A model generated the notes under the pieces. The model saw only the letters and a program-made list of their open reading frames with translations. It was not told the origin of the DNA and searched no databases. Shown in pieces: positions 27,809 to 38,347 of a DNA stretch of 64,000 nucleotides. The translations under genes were made by a program, and so were the position numbers. Origin of the DNA: a virus; IMG/VR virus record IMGVR_UViG_3300032268_001383, positions 34,742 to 98,741 of that record; one strand, given 5' to 3'. Each line of letters starts with the position of its first letter. Within the stretch, counting starts at the first letter, position 1.

Positions 27809-28618
27809 TTAAATCCCGTTTTGAAATTTATATTTTTCATATCTGTTGACTAAATCAATCAAGAATTTATTTCTAACAATGTCTTCTGATGTAAATTTAT
27901 GATAATACACATCACCTAACAACGTTTTATACTCAGTAATATCAGCTACATCATCTTCTTTGAAATTATATTCACCAGTAATTATCGAAATAAAATCTAA
28001 AAACTTTGAATCTTTCTTTTTAATATCATATTGAGAAACATCACCCATCATCATTGCTTTTGAGTCTTTACCTAAACGAGTTGCCCACAACATTAATTGA
28101 TGCATAGTACAATTTTGAGCTTCATCCAATAACATTATTGAATGGTCGTACGTAGTTCCTCTCATGTAAGCGAGCGGTTCAACGACTATTTCTCCCGTTG
28201 ATTTTAAGAATTCGAATGTTTGTCCTCCTAAAATTTTTTTGAAATTAGAGAAATAAGATTGCATATAAGGATCTGTTTTTTCCTGGATTGTGCCGGGCAA
28301 GAAGCCTAAATTCTCCCCTGATTCTTGAATTGGTTTAGTTAAAATAATCTTTTCAATTTTTTTATCAGCTAAGAGTCCTATCGCAGCGTAACAAGCTATA
28401 AAGGTCTTTGAAGAACCTGCGGGACCTTGGCAAATTGTAAGAGTGTTATTCCTAATTCCTTTATACAGGTTAGTTTGTTTTTCGGATAGAGAAATAGTTT
28501 GTTGTACTTTTTCCCATTCGCTTTTGGTAATACCCGACTTTCTGTTAGTTCTAGTTTTGTAGTGGTCATCGGCCATTTGTTGCATTTCACCTTGTTGTTT
28601 TTGTTTTTCCTTACTCAT
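27809..28618 (-). CDS. phoH: PhoH-like ATPase
   Basis: A 269-residue protein. Walker A is GPAGSSKT at residues 65-72 in ICQGPAGSSKTFIACYAA, Walker B is IMLLDEAQN near 165, and MMMGDVSQ serves as the sensor segment. KPIQESGENLGFLPG after Walker A is diagnostic for the PhoH family. PhoH-like genes are common in T4-like and marine phages; an RNA-helicase-type ATPase role has been proposed, but the function in infection is unsettled. The N-terminal ~25 residues are Gln/Lys-rich and probably disordered. The gene is divergent from the plus-strand gene at 28731. Confidence 0.88.
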   Translation of the reverse strand: MSKEKQKQQGEMQQMADDHYKTRTNRKSGITKSEWEKVQQTISLSEKQTNLYKGIRNNTLTICQGPAGSSKTFIACYAAIGLLADKKIEKIILTKPIQESGENLGFLPGTIQEKTDPYMQSYFSNFKKILGGQTFEFLKSTGEIVVEPLAYMRGTTYDHSIMLLDEAQNCTMHQLMLWATRLGKDSKAMMMGDVSQYDIKKKDSKFLDFISIITGEYNFKEDDVADITEYKTLLGDVYYHKFTSEDIVRNKFLIDLVNRYEKYKFQNGI

Positions 28619-28700
28619 AGGCTTGGTTATTTTTTGATGGATTGAATCCGTAATCTATTTATTTTTTATTGAACTTTCTCTCAAGCTGAAAAGCTCAACT

Positions 28701-28710
28701 TTAATATATA
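28701..28710 (+). promoter_or_regulatory. Candidate promoter box before the 28731 gene and giant protein
   Basis: The sequence TTTAATATATAA has its core ending 21 nt before the ATG at 28731. It would drive the small gene and the coupled 1884-residue gene. Confidence 0.5.
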
Positions 28711-28730
28711 ATCATAAATGATTTTATTTG

Positions 28731-28946
28731 ATGAAAGATAGAGAAGAACTTTTGGTGGGTTTAATTTTCGGTGCAGATACCGAATATTCTATCAATATTT
28801 CAGATTATATAGAGGAAGTATATAAATATGATAGATTTGTAGTTGAAATAAAATCTATCCTGAAAAAATCAAAAGTTTCTATAATTAGAGAAAGTTTAGA
28901 ATTAGATAAAAACGGTCCGATTTGGACAATAAAAGTAAAAAAATAA
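28731..28946 (+). CDS. Small unknown protein upstream of the giant repeat protein
   Basis: I chose the ATG at 28731 (MKDREELLVGLIFG), one codon after a TTG. The 71-residue product is an acidic alpha/beta protein ending in a basic strand (PIWTIKVKK). Its stop is 1 nt before the start of the 1884-residue gene, so the pair is coupled; it may be a chaperone or accessory of that protein (inference from position). Confidence 0.5.
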   Translation: MKDREELLVGLIFGADTEYSINISDYIEEVYKYDRFVVEIKSILKKSKVSIIRESLELDKNGPIWTIKVKK

Positions 28947-28947
28947 T

Positions 28948-31900
28948 ATGTTTGTAAGAAATACGGATACTGGTAAATGGTTCAATCAAATTGATACTCT
29001 ATCAAAGGATAATTATGACGATTTAAGACAAGATTTAGAAAAAGTTAGGCTTTATTCCAAATGTTTAAGTGGATCTACTTATTTACCAATTGATGGTTTT
29101 GAAAATATATACAATACTTTTGACATCCAAAAAATTGGATTTTATATTAGTGAATCTAATACGCAAGTCAGAAGACCACTCAATGGACCAGTGATTCCAC
29201 TAACAAGTAATAACTCTGATGAATTTTACACAAAGTATTTGAAAGAAAATGCTTTCACTATAAAAAATTTATTTACACCAAATAAATTAATTGACGACCA
29301 ACTAGATAATTATCTGATTGTCGATGTGTCAACCGATGAAGAAATTATAGATTTAGGACAAGTCAATACTAATTACATTATTGATGGTGTTAGACTTGTA
29401 GAGGGAAATAGAGTTTTAGTTAAAAACCAAACTAGTATTATTAATCTATCAAATAATATAGATCCTGAAGTATATTTTTCTACAACTGAAATAGTTTCTG
29501 AATATTTTTTAGATATCGACAATATTACTTCGAAAACTTATTTTTGGTATAATAATCAAAATGGAATATATCTTTACACAGAAAATAAACTTGTAAAAAC
29601 TTCAGAGCTTGATAGTTATGATGATGTCTATAGGTATTCGGTAGTTGTGAGTTCTGGTGAAATATATCGTGAGAAACAATTTCATCTAAATAGGCTTAGG
29701 AATGGTTACTTTCCAATTTCTAGTGAAGGCAATAATATGCAATTTGTTGAAAAGAAAAATTGGGTACTCAGAAACAGAGTAGATTACAATAATATTTTTG
29801 ATATAAACTATTATGATATTATTCAACACTCTACACAATCTGTCTATGTAGTAGATGAGGGTAGAACGTATAGCATTCCACCTAGAACAATTGCTGTAGG
29901 TGAATTTGGTGTTATAATTAATAATCAAGATAAACTCTCAAGTGGTGCTACTTTCAGTCAATCCCATATAATATCCAATAAATTTAAAGTAAATCTAAGA
30001 AACATAACAGAAGTTGATAATTATTATTGGTGTTGTGGTGACGAGGGTACTCTATTAAAAATATCAAAACAAAATTTTAAGATAGAAAGAATTGATTTAG
30101 GTGAAACTAATCACTTGAAATCCATATCTTTTTTCAGTAATATTTATGGTAAAGTAGTAGGTGAATATAATACTATTTGGTGGACTAAAGATGGAGGCTT
30201 AAATTGGTCTAAATTAGAAATACCTGAACTAGATATACATTCCTATAATAAGGTCATTTATTATGATTTGAATCAAACCTATGTTGCTGGTGATAGGGGT
30301 ATCTTTATAGAATTTTCTTTTGTGAACGGTGCTTGGTCTGCCTATAAAAGGAAAGTTGCTAAGCAACTGAGTCCAATAGATGAATATGTTCTATTTGATG
30401 ATATAAATGACTTGTTAAATACCAAATGGACAAAGCTAGTAGATTATAATTACAGCACATCTTCTCTCATACCGGATTTTGGTAGTAATTTGACATTTAC
30501 TAATACTGAAAATAATACGTTCGGATTATCCCCAAATTATAAGTTACAAATAGAATTTGCAAGTGATTATTTTAGCAATGCTGCCCTCTTCACATCGGAC
30601 TTTTATGTAGCTATAAAGGTTTCGGACTCATTAGGTAATATTGTTTATGTAAATTCTCCCAACTTTGGTTCACCATTTACACCACCTGGTGCCCTATACA
30701 CAACTTGGGATATGTATAATTCCACCTTCAATCCACCAATTGGTGCAACATCTGTTTTCAAACCTCAAGCTGAAATAAGTTTACCTTATCTATCAGATGG
30801 AACTTTACAAGAAACTAAATTCAAAGTAGATATAGAAATTAATTATAATTATGATGCGCAAAATGGCACTATTAGCCCATCTTATGGCTTTGCAACACAT
30901 TCTTATGTAGTTGATACCAAAAGTGCAAATCTTCTAGTTTTGGGTGGGAATGAAAATAATATTATTTGTTATGATAAAACTGGTTTAATATCAAATTCAC
31001 AAAATCAATTTATTTATTTATCAACAACTCAATCATTTTCTGATGTAAGAAGTCTTTCAAAAACTAAAAATGGTATTGATATATACGTTGTTGGTGATAA
31101 AATTTATAACTTTAGTTTAGGTGTTTTTACAAATAATGGAACTGTAAGTAACGTTTCTACCGGCACAGCCAATTTGATAAGTGATAAATTTGTAAATAAG
31201 CTTGTCTTTGATGAAAATCTACGACCATATATCGCGGGTAATAATTCATTATTACAATTTATACCACCAACCACAACAACTTTTGTGGATTTGGATCCAA
31301 CATTTAATTCCAAAATTAAGTCTAGATTATTATTTTTGGATTATGATATTGCTTCTAAATTGAACTTCTTTACGGACGATGGTGAATATAGATTACCAAA
31401 TTCGGTTTCATTTACACAAAGTCTTTTTACACAAAGCTTAGTAGTAAAAAATATTACTAGTGAAAGGAATTGGCTGAGTTATTACAAAGACGCCGAAAAA
31501 ACATTTACATACTATTCGAGTATTTCTGATCTTGATAGGGTTGAATTCTCAACAACATTTAGTAGTGTGAATAGGGATGTAATATTTAACATTAATCCAT
31601 CTGAAGTAACATCATCTCTAAACTTGATATTACCATTTGCCCCTTCTTTGGCAACGGCTACTTTCTCGAGATTTATTCAACACTCAACCCCTATTAGTTC
31701 ACCACTACCAATTGGTATAGCCTATTCCAACCTAAAATTATTTCTATATAAATATCTTTTGATTTTTAAAATTAATAGAGATGTTGAAATTGGTGAAGTA
31801 CTCAGATTGACTTCAAATGCAATAGACTGTAATCTTGTGGTAAATAGAATAGAAAGATATTTATTCAATACTAGCATCACAAATGATCCAAAGGTAAGAT

Positions 31901-34602
31901 TAACTATTTGGCCAATTGCCTTGCTACCAGGACAAGAAGTTGATACTTATGTTTATTGTTATTCGGAATTTAACGATAATATTATCAAAAACTTACAATT
32001 GACAAATGCAAATATTTCCATCAGAAATCTAAATAGATACAATACGGTTGATAAATTAGTTGAAAAATTCAATCTACATCCAATATCTATTGGATATAAT
32101 ATGGCGACTAGTTCTAATATTGTTACAATTTCACCAAGATTCAATAATAAAACCGCCTATTATAATTTACAGTCTACTGTAGTTTTAGGTACACAATCAA
32201 AAAATATGGAATATCAGGAGAGTTTTCTTAATTTTGGTTATAGTCCAACATATAATATTTTAGATTATTTAGAAAAAGTAGATAATAGATTTTATCCAAA
32301 CTACAGATTTTCTGTAATGCCTGAATTCTATTCACTTGTTGGTAGCGATACCTTGGATCCGAATTCAATTTATATCGACTTAACAGTTGGACAAATTTCC
32401 GCTACTGTTAGTAATGGACAAACAATAAATAATGTCAATTATTACAGATATGGAACAAACCAAATAGTATTTGGTAATAATTTGAAATTCTACTGGGATG
32501 CACTCTTTATTTACACTTTCATAAATCTTACCATAAATTCGACATATACAACAAACAAATTGTTGATAACCAAAAAATATTATAGCCAAGAATTTGATGG
32601 TTGGGTGATGGAATTTAATAAGAAAATTGAAGTCGATCCAACAATATCTAACTCTTTGAATATAAACACAATAGATTTAGTATCAAGAAATAGTTTGGAG
32701 TTGATAAGTTCAGATTTACAAACGCTTAATAATATACAAAGAAGTTCAACAACAAAAAGTGTGCAATTTTTAACTAATTTTACTAATTTAGAAGGCGAAC
32801 TATCTACAAAAATATCCACTGATTCATATTTAAAAATATTAGTATCCGATTATAACATCCGAGAGTTTCTAAGTGCAATCATCTATACGGATGAGGATTT
32901 TCAAATGGCTATGAATTTACTGAATGTGGAAAGGGAAGTAAAATACAAAATATCAAATACCTTCAGAAACATAAATGATAAACTTGCTCTTTCGATTCCC
33001 GGTGAAATAGAATTGAAAGAGGGTGATTTAATAGAGTTGTCATTCAATGGTGGTACCTTTTCATCTGAATTTTTGAATCCACAATATTTTGGTTTACACA
33101 CTGTAATATCAACTTTTAATAATCCCGTTTCATCATTTGTGATTACATCCTTGGACTATGATGTTGCTTCTATTACTATTGACTCCGGTACGATTTCATT
33201 TATAAAAAAAGATCCATTTTTTAATTATTTGCCTGTTGACTTATTCGATTTGGGTAGTGATAAAAAAGTCAAAAGGGCTATACAAATTAATCCAGAAAAC
33301 TATGTTCTTGATTTGAATCAATATAATTTAGAAAATGTTGATTTGGAAAACTTTAGATATGAATTAGTTGATGGTTTATCATTAGAGGATTTAACAAATA
33401 ATTTTTCTTGGGTATTAGAAGCCGAAATTTCCGAGGCAATTTTAGGTAGAGATAAGAACGGTAACTTTATTTGGTATAGTGGAATTTGGCACTGTGGGAG
33501 ATGGTTTGGTGGAACTTGGTATTCTGGAAGGTGGGTAAATGGTGACTGGTATAGAGGCATTTGGAATTCAAATAATACAACTTTCGGAATAATTTCAATC
33601 ACCGTTGATGATAAATTTGTCGATAATTCAGCTTCTCGTTGGTTCAACGGAAGATGGTTTGACGGAACTTGGAATGGAGGTACTTGGTATTTCGGTCGTA
33701 GATATAGTGGCGACTGGAATACAGGAAATTGGTATGGTGGTATTTGGAATGATGGTAAGTGGAATAGTGGTACGTTCCAAGGTGGAATATGGGTTCGAGG
33801 TGTATGGGAAAGCGGAATATTTAATTGTAATTCAGAGCCAGCTTATTGGCTTGATGGACAGTTCAAGTTAGGTGATTTTGAAAATGGTATATGGTATAAT
33901 GGTCAATTCGGAAATGATAGGGGTATACTTGCAAGATTTGGAACAAAGTCAAGCAATAGTAGAACATCACTATGGCATGGTGGTAAGTGGATTGATGGGG
34001 AATTTCATTCAAATCTAAACATTGATTCATCCACTGGGTTACCTACAATATCAGAAATACATAAGTATTCAATATGGAGAACAGGAATTTGGTTAAAGGG
34101 TACATTTTATGGTGGAATTGCTTACAATATTGATTTCAAGAATGGTAGTTGGTTCGGTGGAATTCTGGAAGAAATTCAAGTAATTGGTGTTGATCCGATT
34201 TTACCAGCTACATCATCTACAAATTCAATAATTTTGAATGGTATCTTTAAGTTCAATACTGGAGATGAGATTTGGGTTATAGATGATGATAGGGATGGTG
34301 CTTTCTCGCCACTTGGTAATAATAGAAATCCATTAAAATATAGAATAAATAAGATCGTTGAAGATGACATCAATAAGCAAACTAAGGTATTTTTAAACTA
34401 CAATCTATCATCACTTGGTGTCGATCCATCTATTGCAACAGCGAGTTATAATAATGTTGAAACGGGACTGAGAGTTGTCAGTCACTTTAAAGATTCCTAC
34501 TGGAAGAGTGGGTTATGGACTAATGGCATTTTTGATGGTGGTCAATTTGATACTGGAATTTGGTATAACGGAGTATTCTTATCTGGATTTTGGGGAAATT
34601 AG
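28948..34602 (+). CDS. Giant Trp/Gly-repeat structural or adhesin protein (1884 aa)
   Basis: A 1884-residue protein. The N-terminal ~1500 residues are beta-rich; near residue 412 WWTKDGGLNWSKL is an Asp-box (S/T-x-D-G-G-x-x-W), the beta-propeller signature of sialidase/BNR-type repeats, next to related VVGEYNT and YVAGDRG blade-like segments. Residues ~1505-1730 and the last ~25 hold dense [WF]-x-x-G-x steps (IWYSG, IWHCG, RWFGG, TWYSG, RWVNG, DWYRG), the same repeat type as the 2254-residue protein. A TGDEIWVIDDDRDG segment near 1770 matches the VGDxIWI-type segments of that protein. It has no signal peptide. The likely role is tail spike or host-surface binding. Confidence 0.65.
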   Translation: MFVRNTDTGKWFNQIDTLSKDNYDDLRQDLEKVRLYSKCLSGSTYLPIDGFENIYNTFDIQKIGFYISESNTQVRRPLNGPVIPLTSNNSDEFYTKYLKENAFTIKNLFTPNKLIDDQLDNYLIVDVSTDEEIIDLGQVNTNYIIDGVRLVEGNRVLVKNQTSIINLSNNIDPEVYFSTTEIVSEYFLDIDNITSKTYFWYNNQNGIYLYTENKLVKTSELDSYDDVYRYSVVVSSGEIYREKQFHLNRLRNGYFPISSEGNNMQFVEKKNWVLRNRVDYNNIFDINYYDIIQHSTQSVYVVDEGRTYSIPPRTIAVGEFGVIINNQDKLSSGATFSQSHIISNKFKVNLRNITEVDNYYWCCGDEGTLLKISKQNFKIERIDLGETNHLKSISFFSNIYGKVVGEYNTIWWTKDGGLNWSKLEIPELDIHSYNKVIYYDLNQTYVAGDRGIFIEFSFVNGAWSAYKRKVAKQLSPIDEYVLFDDINDLLNTKWTKLVDYNYSTSSLIPDFGSNLTFTNTENNTFGLSPNYKLQIEFASDYFSNAALFTSDFYVAIKVSDSLGNIVYVNSPNFGSPFTPPGALYTTWDMYNSTFNPPIGATSVFKPQAEISLPYLSDGTLQETKFKVDIEINYNYDAQNGTISPSYGFATHSYVVDTKSANLLVLGGNENNIICYDKTGLISNSQNQFIYLSTTQSFSDVRSLSKTKNGIDIYVVGDKIYNFSLGVFTNNGTVSNVSTGTANLISDKFVNKLVFDENLRPYIAGNNSLLQFIPPTTTTFVDLDPTFNSKIKSRLLFLDYDIASKLNFFTDDGEYRLPNSVSFTQSLFTQSLVVKNITSERNWLSYYKDAEKTFTYYSSISDLDRVEFSTTFSSVNRDVIFNINPSEVTSSLNLILPFAPSLATATFSRFIQHSTPISSPLPIGIAYSNLKLFLYKYLLIFKINRDVEIGEVLRLTSNAIDCNLVVNRIERYLFNTSITNDPKVRLTIWPIALLPGQEVDTYVYCYSEFNDNIIKNLQLTNANISIRNLNRYNTVDKLVEKFNLHPISIGYNMATSSNIVTISPRFNNKTAYYNLQSTVVLGTQSKNMEYQESFLNFGYSPTYNILDYLEKVDNRFYPNYRFSVMPEFYSLVGSDTLDPNSIYIDLTVGQISATVSNGQTINNVNYYRYGTNQIVFGNNLKFYWDALFIYTFINLTINSTYTTNKLLITKKYYSQEFDGWVMEFNKKIEVDPTISNSLNINTIDLVSRNSLELISSDLQTLNNIQRSSTTKSVQFLTNFTNLEGELSTKISTDSYLKILVSDYNIREFLSAIIYTDEDFQMAMNLLNVEREVKYKISNTFRNINDKLALSIPGEIELKEGDLIELSFNGGTFSSEFLNPQYFGLHTVISTFNNPVSSFVITSLDYDVASITIDSGTISFIKKDPFFNYLPVDLFDLGSDKKVKRAIQINPENYVLDLNQYNLENVDLENFRYELVDGLSLEDLTNNFSWVLEAEISEAILGRDKNGNFIWYSGIWHCGRWFGGTWYSGRWVNGDWYRGIWNSNNTTFGIISITVDDKFVDNSASRWFNGRWFDGTWNGGTWYFGRRYSGDWNTGNWYGGIWNDGKWNSGTFQGGIWVRGVWESGIFNCNSEPAYWLDGQFKLGDFENGIWYNGQFGNDRGILARFGTKSSNSRTSLWHGGKWIDGEFHSNLNIDSSTGLPTISEIHKYSIWRTGIWLKGTFYGGIAYNIDFKNGSWFGGILEEIQVIGVDPILPATSSTNSIILNGIFKFNTGDEIWVIDDDRDGAFSPLGNNRNPLKYRINKIVEDDINKQTKVFLNYNLSSLGVDPSIATASYNNVETGLRVVSHFKDSYWKSGLWTNGIFDGGQFDTGIWYNGVFLSGFWGN

Positions 34603-34632
34603 ATTAGAGATGATATTTTTTATAAATTAAAA

Positions 34633-34642
34633 TTAATATATA
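34633..34642 (+). promoter_or_regulatory. Candidate promoter box for the 34648 gene
   Basis: TTAATATATA ends 6 nt before the ATG at 34648, leaving room for little or no untranslated leader. Confidence 0.5.
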
Positions 34643-34647
34643 CAAAT

Positions 34648-35058
34648 ATGAACATAAAATCATATACTTCATTTATTAATGAAGATTTAAAATCCGACAT
34701 CGAATCAAGTCTGAAGTCTGAAAATAAAGACTTGAAATTAGCAGTAATTGAAAAAATTATTAAGTCTTTGAAATCAGAAGAGGAAGATGTTTTCAAGGAA
34801 TTCATAGAGGCATACATCAAGGATGATATCAAAAATCAAATAGTGGGTTTGATTAATGATGCAGATGTATATGAGTTTTATCTTAGCTATAGAAACGAAA
34901 TCGACGAATTACTTTCAAATATAAACTTTTATGATGAAAGTCCATCTGAAATAAATTCATTCAGTTTGTATGACTATTTAGTAAAAGGTACACAGAAAGC
35001 AATAAAAGAAACCATACTACAAATAAAAGAAGAATTGGATTCATCATCACAGAAATGA
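34648..35058 (+). CDS. Leader-bearing helical protein (136 aa)
   Basis: A 136-residue acidic, fully helical protein. MNIKSYTSFINEDLKS is a good leader match, and FINED gives an I-x-E site as in T4 internal proteins. The remainder is Lys/Glu/Ser-rich with heptad-like spacing, resembling small internal head proteins in character. It ends 3 nt before the convergent membrane-protein gene. Confidence 0.6.
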   Translation: MNIKSYTSFINEDLKSDIESSLKSENKDLKLAVIEKIIKSLKSEEEDVFKEFIEAYIKDDIKNQIVGLINDADVYEFYLSYRNEIDELLSNINFYDESPSEINSFSLYDYLVKGTQKAIKETILQIKEELDSSSQK

Positions 35059-35061
35059 TAA

Positions 35062-35496
35062 TCAATTGAAAAAATTTGTAATAAATGTAGTCAAGTTAAG
35101 ATGTAAATGAAAATGATTAAAGACTAAGAGCGTTAGAGTAGAAAAGGTAAATAATAATTTCAAGAGTAGAAATGAGTCTGATATAAATTTTACTTTTACC
35201 CACCTGACTATGATATTTAGTATAGAATATAAAATAAAATAGGAGACAAAAATTAACCAATTAGAACCTATTAATCCAAAGAAAAACCAGAAGAAATTCA
35301 AACTCTCAACAAAATGTACAAATGAGAAAAATTCAAAATAATTCTCTGAAAAATCAGATTTTTCTGGTTTTTTTCCAGTAACCTTTATAAACTTATGCAA
35401 AAATTCTTTGATGTAAACATATTTTGTATAATTAGCTAATAACAGGAAGTTAAGGAGTAATAATATAAGACCAGAAAAGTAAAATACTGATGCCAT
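35062..35496 (-). CDS. Multi-pass membrane protein
   Basis: A 144-residue protein with about four hydrophobic helices (~5-24, ~60-80, ~82-98, ~107-125). A basic loop (KVTGKKPEKSDFSE) lies between the first and second, and the tail is His-rich (FNHFHLHLN). It could be a holin or a superinfection-exclusion protein; no lysis gene is adjacent, so I do not assign a role. Confidence 0.5.
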   Translation of the reverse strand: MASVFYFSGLILLLLNFLLLANYTKYVYIKEFLHKFIKVTGKKPEKSDFSENYFEFFSFVHFVESLNFFWFFFGLIGSNWLIFVSYFILYSILNIIVRWVKVKFISDSFLLLKLLFTFSTLTLLVFNHFHLHLNLTTFITNFFN

Positions 35497-35558
35497 AGTA
35501 AGTAATTTTTAAATTATATCTTATGTTCGGTATTTGTTTATAATAGAGAAGTAGAGTT

Positions 35559-35568
35559 TTAATATATA
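35559..35568 (+). promoter_or_regulatory. Candidate promoter box for the 903-aa structural gene
   Basis: The sequence GTTTTAATATATATTTG has its core ending 27 nt before the ATG at 35595. Confidence 0.5.
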
Positions 35569-35594
35569 TTTGAAACTATAATTTTTCAAAATAT

Positions 35595-38306
35595 ATGGCT
35601 GTAACACCAAATTATAAGAGACTTAAAACTAACGGTACTTCATTTTATGCATTTCCTGGTGCCGCAGAAGATATATCTGCTGCTTATCAAAATCAAAATT
35701 ACAGAATGTATTTTTCAAAATATATTCTTTTGAATTTCCCTAAACAAAATACAAATCCAGGTACTAACAGCAACGATATTTATTTCGACTTTGATAATTC
35801 GTTTCAAAGATCCGTTTTTTCTCAACCAACTGTAGATTATAAAGATCAGCTCATAGAATCCTTAAGAAATTATGTTGCAAACCAAGAAGTCTCTATAAAA
35901 GAATCAAAATTAAACAATACTGAGTATTATTACGATAACAGAGTTTTATCTACCCCAACAGAAAAAATATTCTGGAAATGGTGTAGTAAATTAAACTTGA
36001 TGGACTTCGAACCGGCAAATACTGGTGATGAATACTTCGGTAATTTAGCAGAATTTCAAAGTTTAAATGTCAACGATGTTCAGTTCTTCCCAGAGATTCT
36101 TTGGAAGGAAAGGGAAGTTATTGAATGGGAAACTGCTCAATTTTACGAATCTGGTGAACCAGGATATACTAGTAAATTAGAAATTGAATTCGAAGGAACA
36201 ACTAATTTTAGAGTCGGTGACATCATTGAATTTGATAATATTTCAAACAGCACTTTAATTGGTAATGGAATTTACAGCGGTAAGAGAACTACTGTGCAAT
36301 TAATCAAAGCACCAACCAGTGTTTTAGGTCAAAGAATAGTTACTTCTATAAATTATTCAGCTACTACAGAAACAGACACTGGTTCCTCCGCAAAAATATC
36401 TTACCATAGATTAGTTCAATATATTGGTGAAGTCAATGGTATTAATAACGTCAGTGAAGCAAATCGTTCTTATACAGAAGTTTATGCACACATACCAGAT
36501 CACACTGGTCAAACACCTGATATCTTATTTAGAACTGCAGTTGATGAGAATTATAAACCCAATTTGATATTTCCGATCCTACCATCACAATACCAACCTG
36601 AAATAATTGGCGCGGCATTGAATGGTAGTATCAATTTCAGTAGTCCAATTGTTGCGAATCCAACAAATTATCCTGGAAATTACTACGGTCAGTTTGATAC
36701 AGAGGATTTCACATATGAGATTGCAACAGGTGATGTTGTAAGAAGGAGTGGAGATTATTTTGGAATTAGTGGTGATACAGATAATCCAGTTGTAGATGGT
36801 TCGACAATCGATGGAGTTTCTGTGGACTTCGACACTACACACTATGTAAAAATGAATATTTTAGGTAGAGAAGTCGGTAATTTTGATTCGTTTAATGCTT
36901 TAGAGGTTAATAATGAACCACCATTGGATTTTGAATTCAATGCGATATTATGGTATTATACTGTTGAAGATTTGAATGGCAATGCCACAACAAATTTATA
37001 TGGTATTTCATTTGTAGACAATCCAGATAATAATCCAGTCGAATCAGAAGTTGGTATAAGAGTTCCTACATTTAAAAAATTAGCTGCAAATAATATACAA
37101 GATGGAACATCTTATGCTTTTTCACTAAATCTAAGTTTTAATATTGTAAACGAAAACCCACAAGACACATTTAATCCTGAAGCTATCAATTCACTATTCA
37201 GTATGAATCTATTCAATACAGCTATGAGAAGATTGAGTGGTGTGAATGAATCATATTTAAATATAATTGCTGAACAAAATACTCTACAAGAAGAAATAGT
37301 TAATATTAAACAATTACTCTATAGTCAAACTGATTTTGCAGTAATTAATCAAAAAATATCAAATTTAGAAACCCTATTGAGACTCTATTCAACTATGCAA
37401 TTTGAGTCAAGTGAAACAATAGAAGTAGTAGTTGATACTGTAGAATCGCCTCCGAAATTGACTATGAATAATATTGATACTGTTTATAGTAATATTTATA
37501 GAATAAATACATCTAGTCTATATAACGCAAATGGGGCAATACCTTATATTATTAGCGTACCTTATAATAAAAACATATTGATACATATCACAAATGATGA
37601 TGTGAATAATATCACATTACCAAATGGTGAGAAGTTAACAATACTTCTTGATAAAGATTTATATTTCAAACAAAGTGTGGATGTCATTGTGGAGTCAAAT
37701 GACTTGGCAACTCAAAATAAACAATTAGAAATCTTTATAAGCTATCAATTCAATTCATCAACAAATCCTGCGGTAGAGACTCAAATAATTGAAACAATAG
37801 ACATGCCGGTATTCTTTAATAGCACAACTCAATTAACAAACTCAGCAAAAAATTGGAGTGAAAATAAATTCGAGATAGATTTGGGTAAAACACTACAATT
37901 AACGACTGGTGGTATCTTAGAAGTGCCAATTTTAGCGAATTCAGCTCTTGTGAATAACGCTTTCAAAGTAGGTGATACCTTTTATTTAGAAAACTTTACT
38001 ATTGGTACAACAAGTCAAATTGACTTTTCTGGGCAGTATACAATTGATAACATTGGTGTGGTGAACTCCTACATATATTTGGATGTAAATAATAACACGG
38101 AATTAATAAATTATGGTTCCAGTAGTAGTAATATTACCAGTGGTGGATTGCCACTACCATTCAATTCAACAGCTTCATCATATTTATTATCTAATTATCC
38201 TTATTTAAGACTAAATAAAGGTGCGAAATATAAAATTACCCGAGTCGACAATTCAATTTCAAGTGGTGCTGACGAAAGATATTTAGTAGAAAAACAATAT
38301 CTATAA
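35595..38306 (+). CDS. Probable virion structural protein (903 aa)
   Basis: A 903-residue, mostly beta-rich protein starting MAVTPNYKRLKTNGTSFYAF. It has long Asn/Thr/Ser-rich beta regions and one coiled-coil stretch near residues 555-615 (ISNLETLLRL). A VGDIIEFDN segment near residue 210 and VGDTFYLEN near 795 resemble the VGDxIWI-type segments of both giant Trp/Gly proteins, suggesting a shared beta-barrel module. It has no membrane segments or catalytic motifs. A baseplate wedge or tail role is plausible, as it follows the 1884-residue gene in the same orientation, but I cannot match it to a specific T4 protein. A strong terminator follows directly. Confidence 0.55.
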   Translation: MAVTPNYKRLKTNGTSFYAFPGAAEDISAAYQNQNYRMYFSKYILLNFPKQNTNPGTNSNDIYFDFDNSFQRSVFSQPTVDYKDQLIESLRNYVANQEVSIKESKLNNTEYYYDNRVLSTPTEKIFWKWCSKLNLMDFEPANTGDEYFGNLAEFQSLNVNDVQFFPEILWKEREVIEWETAQFYESGEPGYTSKLEIEFEGTTNFRVGDIIEFDNISNSTLIGNGIYSGKRTTVQLIKAPTSVLGQRIVTSINYSATTETDTGSSAKISYHRLVQYIGEVNGINNVSEANRSYTEVYAHIPDHTGQTPDILFRTAVDENYKPNLIFPILPSQYQPEIIGAALNGSINFSSPIVANPTNYPGNYYGQFDTEDFTYEIATGDVVRRSGDYFGISGDTDNPVVDGSTIDGVSVDFDTTHYVKMNILGREVGNFDSFNALEVNNEPPLDFEFNAILWYYTVEDLNGNATTNLYGISFVDNPDNNPVESEVGIRVPTFKKLAANNIQDGTSYAFSLNLSFNIVNENPQDTFNPEAINSLFSMNLFNTAMRRLSGVNESYLNIIAEQNTLQEEIVNIKQLLYSQTDFAVINQKISNLETLLRLYSTMQFESSETIEVVVDTVESPPKLTMNNIDTVYSNIYRINTSSLYNANGAIPYIISVPYNKNILIHITNDDVNNITLPNGEKLTILLDKDLYFKQSVDVIVESNDLATQNKQLEIFISYQFNSSTNPAVETQIIETIDMPVFFNSTTQLTNSAKNWSENKFEIDLGKTLQLTTGGILEVPILANSALVNNAFKVGDTFYLENFTIGTTSQIDFSGQYTIDNIGVVNSYIYLDVNNNTELINYGSSSSNITSGGLPLPFNSTASSYLLSNYPYLRLNKGAKYKITRVDNSISSGADERYLVEKQYL

Positions 38307-38313
38307 TATTTGA

Positions 38314-38347
38314 AGAAACTTTGAATAATTTCAAAGTTTCTTTTTTT
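38314..38347 (+). terminator. Intrinsic terminator whose U-tract merges with the next promoter box
   Basis: A 12-bp stem (AGAAACTTTGAA / TTCAAAGTTTCT) with a 4-nt loop, followed by a T-run that continues straight into TTTAATATATAA. It ends the 903-residue gene transcript. Confidence 0.85.

Noticed and set aside
33318-33647. Minus-strand Pro/Gln/Ser frame opposite the Trp/Gly repeats
   Set aside because: It mirrors the TGG/GGT-rich repeat codons and lacks a start context; it is a shadow of the 1884-residue gene.
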